Positions 23,301 to 30,804 of a DNA stretch of 64,000 nt are shown here, piece by piece (positions within the stretch are counted from its first letter, which is position 1; every line of letters begins with the position of its first letter). Below the pieces are notes generated by a model, which saw nothing but the letters and a program-made list of their open reading frames with translations, was not told the origin of the DNA and ran no database searches. Both the position numbers and the translations under genes were made by a program. Source of the stretch: Heterobilharzia americana (Eukaryota > Platyhelminthes > Trematoda > Strigeidida > Schistosomatidae); the NCBI GenBank assembly GCA_944470555.2, contig OX104128.1:42887920-42951919 (forward strand). The letters are read 5' to 3'.

Positions 23301-23657
23301 TATTAAATCTCAGATAACCCGAAAGAATAAGCAACAAGGAACTCTGGGAACGAACCAACCAAGAACCTATCGATCGACAAATATGCACTGGAATGAAGTG
23401 GAGATGGATTGGGCATACACTAAGAAGGCCGGCTGGGGACATCACGCGTCAGGCCCTCGAGTGGAACCCGCATGGGAAGCGACGAGTTGGACGTCCGAGG
23501 TGAGAGTGACGTGGAGGAGATCGTGCGAGGAGGAAATGAGAGGTTGTGGGCTATCGTGGAGCCAGGTTGGAGAGACTGCAGAGAACAGAGTTCACTGGAG
23601 ACGTGCTACTGAAGCCCTATGTTCCATTAGGAACCCAAGGGACTAATAATAACAATA
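20321..23657 (+). mobile_element. RTE non-LTR retrotransposon copy A (3.34 kb, dead)
   Basis: Begins TTAACCTCGCCTGGTTAACT, as do copies B and C, and ends GGAACCCAAGGGAC followed by TAA-type repeats, with a 9-bp target duplication on both sides. Near full length for an RTE element. The clade call rests on the N-terminal endonuclease motif (QIANEMRRYGIELLGICES) and the RT and C-terminal motifs, which match schistosome RTE (SR2/SR3-type) elements. It is nested inside a PLE. The 5' 760 bp follow copy B and the remainder follows copy C. The coding capacity is broken. Confidence 0.92.
20521..23646 (+). pseudogene. RTE copy A endonuclease/reverse transcriptase remnants
   Basis: Order: AP-type endonuclease N-terminus (20,521-20,751, with LGICESRWNG); endonuclease end (21,060-21,257) where the catalytic GDMNA is replaced by GLVK-stop-MPK; linker helices with DTWKLIEEGE; RT start NAIKLLKCVKAAGPDRILPE at about 22,081; NWRGITLLS; FIDFEKAFDRVDREV (motif A) at about 22,510; GVKQGCLLSPMIFLIVVDW (motif B); LDFANDDLCLMSHKLEDL (motif C, with an extra residue); and the C-terminal GHTLRRP/ATEALCSIRNP region. 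Stops at 21,256, after TRRTEHNV and elsewhere, plus frameshifts, mean no RT can be made. Confidence 0.9.
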
Positions 23658-23666
23658 ATTGATTAA

Positions 23667-23800
23667 CTGCATCTTAATTTCCCAGACGTATCATTTCATG
23701 GCAAACTTAGTACTATGATTAAGTTGTAAACCTGCATATTAGTGTAGGGTCAAAGATGGAGACCTAATTGAAGAGGAATGCATATCTTCGCTCAGTTAGT
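23667..23800 (+). repeat. PLE terminal region, right of RTE copy A
   Basis: Continues the PLE interrupted at 20,320. It contains GTAAACCTGCATATTAGTGT and then GACCTAATTGAAGAGGAATG, a terminal motif also present at 45,560-45,610 and 39,190-39,245 and inverted at 19,853, 33,830 and 35,140. Long-repeat-like ends in either orientation are usual for PLEs. Confidence 0.6.
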
Positions 23801-26800
23801 CTTTTTCCTAGGTGTCTAAATGAAAATATTTAATGTACAACCAAGATACTCTGTTGCAAAAGTAGAGAGCAGAACTTGTAAACGATAATCGTTAGGTGAT
23901 TATGTGATAGAAAATGTACAAACGGTTTCATAGTTAGGATTTACATCTTAAAGGGCATAGTCAAGTTTGCATGAAATGTAAAAGTTTTCTTGACTCAGTT
24001 TTCATCAACTGTTTAAACTTAATTGTTGTAATGTCAACGTTTATTACTAGAAGTAGGTTTTATACGGTGAATTCTTGTAAACACCAAGCGTATTTCGCTT
24101 GGGGGCGGTTAAAGATATTCACTGTCTCCATTTTCATTCCGTATTATCAAAGTTGACTTTACCGAGGTCTCTTTCTTACTGTCTTTTCCTGTACGTGGAT
24201 TGACTCCCTCACAGTTTACCCCTAAGTCAACCTACAGTACAGTCAAAAGACTCTAAAGTAACAGTAATGAGAGGACACAGGGGTGACAGTGGCAAACATA
24301 TTTGAGACACATTTTCAACCTCCTTAATACCAAATCGTTACTTTGGGAAATTAACTCTAGTAAAAAAAGAAGGTCAAGTGTTTTAATAAGTTGATAAATT
24401 CACTTATTTAGGAGTTAGGATCGAGTTGGGGGATTCGTTGCTGGTGATGTTTCAGCAATTGCACAAACAGATTTTGCCAATTTACCCACCTTTAACACCG
24501 ATACGAATCTGACTGCCTACTAATAGTCGAGCACGCTGCACACAAGTTTATTCTACCTTATTATATGGCTGTTAAACATGGCCATTATTATTGCGAAGAG
24601 CTGATAGTCACTAGACTGAGGCATGAAATCAGTCTATGAAGCTACTTACTGTCAGTCAGAGCTATGTAACGCGACGTTTGCTCATTGGTTAAAGTCCATA
24701 TGACAGGTAAGACCAAGTTTTAGTTTCACAAAAAATCTATTACGAACTGAGGTAGATAAAACTCATTTCAGTAGCATGTAACCAGGTTTTAAAGAAACTG
24801 ATGAGTCTTATTATTCTCACATATGATATTCATTCTAAGAAATTATGTAGAACTATAAGCAACACTTACTGAATCTCGTCTATGGTGACAGTCTCGGTTA
24901 AGTATCAGACGAGGTAAAGCAAAACCATTAAATTCAAACAATTAATCTGTTTCTTATAGAAAATATTCCAAATGATACTAAAATAGCCCACATACGGAGT
25001 AACTTATACTCATTTATGGCAGCGCTTTCTTGTAATCATTATGATTACTTGTCTTCAGAAAAGTTAGTTTTATTCTTTTTTCACAGCAACATTATCAAGC
25101 GTGTTTATGGCGTACTGCGAAAATTGCGACTGCTTTGAAATAAAAACATAAGAAGAAAGGTTCTTTGCACAAGGCCACTAACTATTCTGGTCTAGTAGCG
25201 TATTGCTCCCGGTGAAATATACCGTAAATAGTCACATAAAGACCAAGTAGGTATCTGGTGAAACAGATTATGACAATATGTTTCAATTTTGAGCCACTAA
25301 ATATTTTTCATCGAATATATTTCATCAGTTTGCTTCAGTCTTATTAGTTCCAATAAACCAGAGAATACACTCTCACGCGTTCTTAAAACGTCTTCAACCT
25401 ATCGGCATTCAAATTAAAAACAAAATTACTAGAAAATATCACGGTAGATGGTATTGGACACTGGAACCCCGACAGTTCGTTCCATAGCTATTACCTGAAT
25501 GGCTAGCCGAAATTTTAAATTTTCGTACTGGCTGAATGAACCTCTATCATCAAACTCATAGGTACTGTTCTTTTCTTCCCCGTGCGACAATGTACCCACA
25601 AAACAGACAGTGACTTAAAACAACTGGTCGTTGTATATTATTCATTATCATACTGTAATTACTAACATTATTTAACTATTATGACTGATAAATCTAGAAA
25701 TATTGTACTGGGAGTAAATCTGTTGCAGAATCACACTGAGGATTCCATAATGTATTAAAAATCACTGTTTGGAATAAAATGATTATTATTGTTATTAGTG
25801 TCATTGGAAATGTTAACTAGTTGGTAGATTTGATGTTATTATGATGACTATTTGCATTAAATCATTTTGCATACATTTATTCGCTTAACGATATCGAACA
25901 AGGTAAAAGCAAGCAGATTTTTCGCAAATCAGGATACCATTTTATTCACGAATGCTCACCATTTGGGAACGACCTAAAACTTGTAGCAGCTTCTTAAATT
26001 CACAGTGACACAGAATAATTTAAATGTGTTAAAAAATGGTGATAAATATTTCAAATCCCAGAAGAGCAGTAATATGATTCATCAAACATAAGATATGGAA
26101 AATTAGAGTCAGAATGAGTGATTATATGTATGTGAACAGATAGGCAATGCCTAACGGAAAAAATTGTGAAGGAAAGAATTCGCTAAACAGTTATTGAGTA
26201 ACAGGTGCAGATGAATTATCCGAGGACATCAAAATAATGGTGATTAAAAGTCATCAGGTTAGACGGAGGATATAATGTAATTGAAATAACATTGACTTAT
26301 TACAGTTACGGAAAGGTGCAATAAATACTCCTTCTCTTCGCTTGGTGATGCACTAAAGGGTATCATTGATGTTCATATTTCTTCAAACGTTGTTCTTGAA
26401 GTCTGCAAAACTTTCTTCACTTCTAAAACATTTTTTGGTTTTCAAGATGACTTCTTTGCTTCAGTTCTGTGTTGCGAATTAGAACGTATACTTAAAGGTG
26501 AAATAGGTGCAGTATTTGTTTAAACTAGATTAAGCCATTCAGAGAATATTAGACTGTGAATTAATAATGATTTAGCAAAAACGATCACTTTTTGGAGTAT
26601 TTTCTCCCTTCTATCTATTCTTTTTTAATCTGCTCCGAATGCCAGATCAATAAAATCCAATTTTTTTCGCAATAGTCTCATTTTTAAATGTCACTGTAAT
26701 TTCTTTTCCATATTTAAGGAGAAACCTCTTGAGCTCTCCAATCCTCTTTAATTGTCTTTTTCAGAACTGGTAAGTTTCCACATACTTTTTTTCGGAACAG

Positions 26801-27059
26801 TCGTTTCATACAGCAATAATAACTTGTAATTTTATGATGCACATGAATCCAGTGATTTGATGAATCAATTAATATTTAGTAACTGAATTCTTTCAGTATG
26901 TAGCAATTTTACTGCCTTACATATGATTACGTTGACTCTTTGGAACTTCTCATACTTCCGAAAAGCATACCATACCTCAGTTATATGCTGTACATGCTTG
27001 ATTGTAAATAATATTATGGATTTCAGAGCAAGATAGTCATATGTTAAATACTGCAGCGA
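23801..27059. other. No gene; a few isolated splice-like sites
   Basis: AT-rich, intron-like sequence. Strong splice-site look-alikes occur at 25,086 (TTTTTTCACAG) and at 26,764/26,770 (TTTTTCAG-AACTG-GTAAGT). No open frame long enough to call and no repeat of this window was recognised. Confidence 0.4.
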
Positions 27060-27138
27060 TTAAATGTGGCTCAATGATGACATGTTGGTCAAGGAACCTG
27101 AAGATTCTGGGTTTGGTCCCTGGTAGGGTTTTGAGTGC

Positions 27139-27184
27139 TCACAACTGAGGAGTCCAATACTGGGACGAAACAGCTATCCTATGC
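27139..27184 (+). ncRNA. Hammerhead-like motif, second SINE family, monomer 1
   Basis: Core CTGAGGA (27,145-27,151), stem II GTCC/GGAC (27,152-27,155 with 27,162-27,165), GAAA (27,166-27,169), stem III around CAGCTA, and predicted cleavage after AUC at 27,178. All 15 or so invariant positions fit the hammerhead rule. Stem I (TCACAA with CTATGC) no longer pairs properly, so activity is doubtful. Type I topology inferred. Confidence 0.5.
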
Positions 27185-27541
27185 TTCCAAGTCTTCACTG
27201 TTCCTCCTCTGAACGATGTCAGTCCATGATGAGTATCAACTTAAAAATCACTCGGTCCCCAAAATCTCCCAAATTAAATCCATCTACTGATCATCATTGA
27301 CTAGCTTCGAGAAGTGATTCCTAAAGTTCCATTCAAAAGTCGTGACCAGTGGGACAAACCTGGTGGCCATGAGGACAAACACTCAACAATGACATGGGAT
27401 GATGGTTGCGCTGTGTTGTGAACTGACAAAAGTTGGAATTATGGGCCACTGGATTTCGACTCAGTGACTGAATTGTAAGGTGCTGGCTGCGGAACCTAAA
27501 GATCCTGTGTTGGACCCGTGGTGGGGTTGGGTCATGGATAT

Positions 27542-27587
27542 GCACTGATGAGGAGTCCTACGCTGTGACGAAATAGCTATCCAGTGC
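27542..27587 (+). ncRNA. Hammerhead-like motif, second SINE family, monomer 2
   Basis: Stem I GCACTG (27,542-27,547) pairs perfectly with CAGTGC (27,582-27,587). Between them: ATGAGGA (C3 changed to A), stem II reduced to GTC/GAC, GAAA (27,570-27,573), and AUC before the predicted cut. C3 normally pairs with G8 in the active site, so this copy should be inactive. Confidence 0.5.
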
Positions 27588-28312
27588 TCCCGGGTTTCCA
27601 ATGCTCTTCAAACTGATGTCAGTACATGATGAATGCTAATCTGAAGTCAATAAATCCCCACAAACCTCGAAAGTGAATGTGATAATTAACTAATAATAAT
27701 GTGGTTAAAAATTTTACCTGAATTAATTGATTAAGTTTGAGCCCATTCAGAATGCAATGAAGACAGATTAGTAGAAAGAAATAATTTCGCTTATGTGAGC
27801 TTGGTTAGTAGATCTGTTACACACAGCCTTCCATTAAAACAGGCACTTTTTTTATCCAGTTACTTATTAGAAACTGAAAGCAACTTGTTAAAGTCAAAAT
27901 TATGTCCGTAATCTAGATGATAATTCATCTATGGATTTTAGAAAATGTCATTTATAAACTATCTAACTATTGGGATAAGTGTTCAGGCATACGAGCAGAC
28001 AGCCATATCTCCAAACGATCTATTGATTTGGTTTCAGAAACTTATTTTAATTGACAACTATACAGCTAAAAGTATCACGGATAGGCACCTTGTCTTTCTA
28101 ACTTATTGTTATAGCGCTCTCTAGGGAAAATGAATAAAAATAAGTTTTACTTCGAAGTAATTTCTTCATATGGCTTTGTAACACCGCCGACTAATTATAT
28201 GGTGCATATATGTTTCCTTAGTGATAGCGCATTAATATTAACTGGTTGCTTTGGAACTGACAGGACAGTTCGTTCAACTTCTGTACTTTTAGTTTAATCT
28301 TTTAGTTAATCT

Positions 28313-28618
28313 TCATAAATATCTATTTTTAGATAAAATTTCTTTCAACGTTTTAACCCTCATTTGATAGCCTATCAGAATGAAAACATTTTTTCTATTG
28401 AACATACTTCTGCCTGAAATCTTTTTGTTTTCGATCGAAACAATGCTTTTAGTGAGCAAATGCTGTACTGTTTGCCATGGATAAATGTACATGGACCTTC
28501 TTACAAATATATCAGTTGTTTTTCGCATAAAGACATCTAAAAATCTGATGATATTATTTTTTCTCATTTGGAATGTAAGACTAAGATTGAGATAATATGA
28601 ATCTAACCTCATGAACAA
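28313..28618 (-). pseudogene. Penelope-like reverse transcriptase fragment
   Basis: A 101-codon minus-strand frame contains NNIIRFLDVFMRKTTDIFV, then RRSMYIYPWQTVQHLL, NKKISGRSMFNR and TLKEILSKNRYL. This order matches the thumb region of Penelope-like RTs (FLDVxVxR...VYRKPT...QYL...S..P..HK...V..LxxRA...L..NGYP). Upstream palm motifs and the downstream GIY-YIG domain are absent, so it is an isolated fragment. Its frame is more intact than that of the PLE at 18.65 kb. Confidence 0.72.
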
Positions 28619-28822
28619 TATCTTCGCCTATGATTCGTTCTTGTGAGGAACAACAACATCCCTTTATCTGTGGTATTATTCCTTAGGTTGTATGGGCTAC
28701 CTCAAAAGACCAGACTCTAGATATGGTAGGACACTGTCAACAACTAAGATGATTCAGACCAGTTGTCAATAGCTGGTGAAACTATGTTTGTTATATCAAC
28801 CAATTAATAGAAGGGAAACACT

Positions 28823-28945
28823 ATGATTACAAAATCTGAGGGCAAATATACGACTGAGACTCATACTTTCGATATAACCATAGAGAGTAAATTTATTCAA
28901 AACGTTGATCCTCGTATAGAAACATTTATTTCAACTACTTCTACG
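28823..28945 (+). CDS. Candidate coding exon, function unknown
   Basis: An ATG at 28,823 opens 41 codons ending exactly at a consensus donor, ACG|GTGAGT. The peptide includes KSEGKYTTETHTFDITIES and FIQNVDPRIETFIST. Rich in T, E, D and S, it looks coding and resembles an extracellular beta-strand segment, by impression only. The frame is closed just upstream (TAG), where an AG could also be an acceptor. No signal peptide. It might instead be part of an unrecognised transposon. No partner exon with matching phase was found. Confidence 0.35.
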
Positions 28946-29059
28946 GTGAGTCTATTTGTTTTCCAGTACTTTGACTTCTCATCAAAATAATGATAATAAT
29001 AATGACTTCATTTGATTTAAGGCAGATAATAGGAAGACCTCGTTGGCGTTCATGATAAA

Positions 29060-29300
29060 GGCGTAGCTGTAACCTTAAAGTAACTGGTTTCCCTCCTGAG
29101 ATTCGAACTCATATTATTCACAGCTGCGGTTGGTAGTGTTACCACTGATCTATTTAGTCGGAAATCCATCTCCTGTAGGACTGAATCAGATACATAGGTT
29201 AGTCACTGGAGCAACTAATTCCTTGTTGTCTAGTCCTGAGTGTTAATCAAAATTCATCGTTCATTTTTATCTTTCGCCATTAAAAAAGGATAAAATTCGA
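29060..29300 (-). mobile_element. Third tRNA-headed SINE family copy
   Basis: The minus strand around 29,165-29,092 reads AGATCAGTGGTAACACTACC (A box) and GAGTTCGAATCTC (B box), the best-preserved Pol III promoter of this family in the window. The body with TCTAGTCCTGAGTGTTAATC is shared with 2,380 and 11,800. A further body fragment in opposite orientation lies at about 29,400-29,570. Confidence 0.55.
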
Positions 29301-29584
29301 TTCTCAGAAAGATATCAGTTCCCTTGAGGTTGCGGGTACACCTTGCTGACGAAGGCCAATTGACACGAAACTTAGGTGCCGATTGCCTCAAACCAAATAA
29401 TATTCAACTAAATAAACCGCATTTCTGGATCTCCTTGTTCGGTAACCACATTGCAAAATGATGGATAGAATTAGATCAGCACTCAAGACAAGACAAAACG
29501 GAGTTGGTTACTCTCCAGTGACCATTCAAAACAATGAATACCTCTTCCACCCTGTTACTGATTAAAGTTATTTTTAAGGTTGCA

Positions 29585-29720
29585 TGCATCACAGACTGAC
29601 ATCGGCTAGACAGTGATTAAAAAAACCTGGAAGCACTGGACAGCTGTCTCGTCCCTGTATGGGACTGCTCAGTAGCTAACACCTATTACTCATCCGGGAA
29701 TCAAACACACTACCTTCAGG
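29585..29720 (-). mobile_element. Second SINE family, minus copy with hammerhead-like motif
   Basis: On the minus strand: CTGAGCA (29,672-29,666) for CUGANGA, stem II GTCCC/GGGAC with five perfect pairs, GAGA for GAAA, stem III ACAGCTGT, and a GUC cleavage triplet before CAGTGC (cut between 29,639 and 29,638). Two core changes (G8, A14) predict inactivity. It abuts a plus-strand copy at 29,745. Confidence 0.68.
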
Positions 29721-29744
29721 CTCCATAGACCTACTTTAGGGGTA

Positions 29745-30245
29745 TTACATGAGCACAGTTGAGGGCCTTCACACTAGGACAAAGTCTTTCTTTGTTGATT
29801 TCAGGTTTTCAATGATTCTGTAAGTGATGTTAGCCTGTAATGAATAGATTCTCGAAAATAAAATCCTGATGAATCTCAAACTACATAAGTGTCTAGCACT
29901 CACTAGTTGCATGCCTTGAGATGGATATCTTGAAGTTCTAATGAAAAGTCGTGATCTTTAGGGTCAACCAGTTGGAAATAAAACGAATGCTAACTAAACA
30001 TTTTGTTTGGTAATCGTGCTATATAGTGAATTGACAGACATAGGAAAATGTGGACAACTGAACTCTGACCCAGTGGCTGAATGGTTAACGCGTTCGTCGT
30101 AAAACCTAAGTGTCCTCGGTGTGATCCTTAACGGTGACGTGCACGCATTCTGTAGAGCAGTCTCACATTGCACGAAATAGCTGTCCTGTGCTCTCAAACT
30201 TTCAATGGTTCTCCAACCGACGTCTGTCTATGATGCATGCAACCT
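29745..30245 (+). mobile_element. Second SINE family, degenerate tandem dimer
   Basis: First unit: decayed ribozyme region near 29,755-29,800 and tail GTTTTCAATGATTCTG. Linker 29,890-30,055 (GCATGCCTTGAGATGGATATC, AAAAGTCGTGATC). Second unit: tRNA-like head at about 30,068 (CAGTGGCTGAATGGTTAACG, B-box GGTGTGATCC), then a hammerhead remnant keeping GAAA and GUC with cleavage predicted after 30,185. The corresponding point in unit 1 is near 29,790, a spacing of about 395 bp. Confidence 0.65.
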
Positions 30246-30789
30246 TAAAAGTAAAATCTTCATAGACCATAATTCCATAAATTGTGTATTGGGAACCATT
30301 CAGCACACTAGTGATTTCATGTATAATGATTCCCCTGAATTCCTCCATTCATTTTGTCCCCTTTTCGTCGTTGCACGACCATTTGTCAAATGAATGTTGC
30401 AGCTTGAAATATGTCACTAAGTTATATTCCTCCACACTATCTACATTTACTGTATTCATTCTTCATACGCTTACTTGAGTAAACATATTTCAAGATGATA
30501 CAGACTATTTACTGCTCAGGAGGGTGGTTTTGGTGTAGTTGTATTCACTGAGCTGGCTGGTGTAATCGTGAAGCTTTCATTATCATTCTAGACAATATCA
30601 TCAGCGTAAACTTCAAGAAGAAGTGAGGAAGTCAGTTCACTCCACTAGTGGCTTAATAGCTTGTCCTGGTGGATTTATATGTGACTGGTTGCGTCTGATA
30701 GAGTTTTATCATTGTCTCCATACTTATTTCTATTGTTTGTCGTTCTGACGTAAACTTTGATCCTTCTGTTGTTCCTTATTGGTTGATTA
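30246..30789. other. No gene recognised
   Basis: AT-rich spacer to the 3' end of RTE copy B. Two overlapping short frames at 30,284-30,478 show no protein-like features. Confidence 0.4.
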
Positions 30790-30804
30790 TCATTATTAGT
30801 ATTA

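Larger units (their letters stand above)
27060..27665 (+). mobile_element. Second SINE family, tandem dimer with hammerhead-like motifs
   Basis: Monomer 1 (27,060-27,270): tRNA-like head (GTGGCTCAATGATGACATG, B-box GGTTTGGTCCC), hammerhead-like core at 27,139-27,184, tail GATGTCAGTCCATGATGAG. Linker 27,280-27,430 (AAGTCGTGACCAGTGGG...). Monomer 2 (27,430-27,665): the same order, with B-box GTTGGACCCG. Predicted cleavage sites are 27,178/27,179 and 27,581/27,582, 403 bp apart. Monomer 1 keeps the full catalytic core (CTGAGGA, GAAA, AUC) but has a poor stem I. Monomer 2 has a perfect six-pair stem I but ATGAGGA in the core. The architecture parallels S-alpha with a different sequence. Confidence 0.75.

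Noticed and set aside
24661..24720. CATATGACAG|GTAAGA donor and the opposing CTGACA|GTAAGT on the minus strand
   Set aside because: Plus-strand frames close quickly. The minus frame (VIWTLTNEQTSRY) lacks an acceptor and lies in tRNA-like repeat sequence.
25087..25140. Possible terminal exon after TTTTTTCACAG with AATAAA nearby
   Set aside because: All three frames are open for its ~18 codons, so coding cannot be distinguished from chance.
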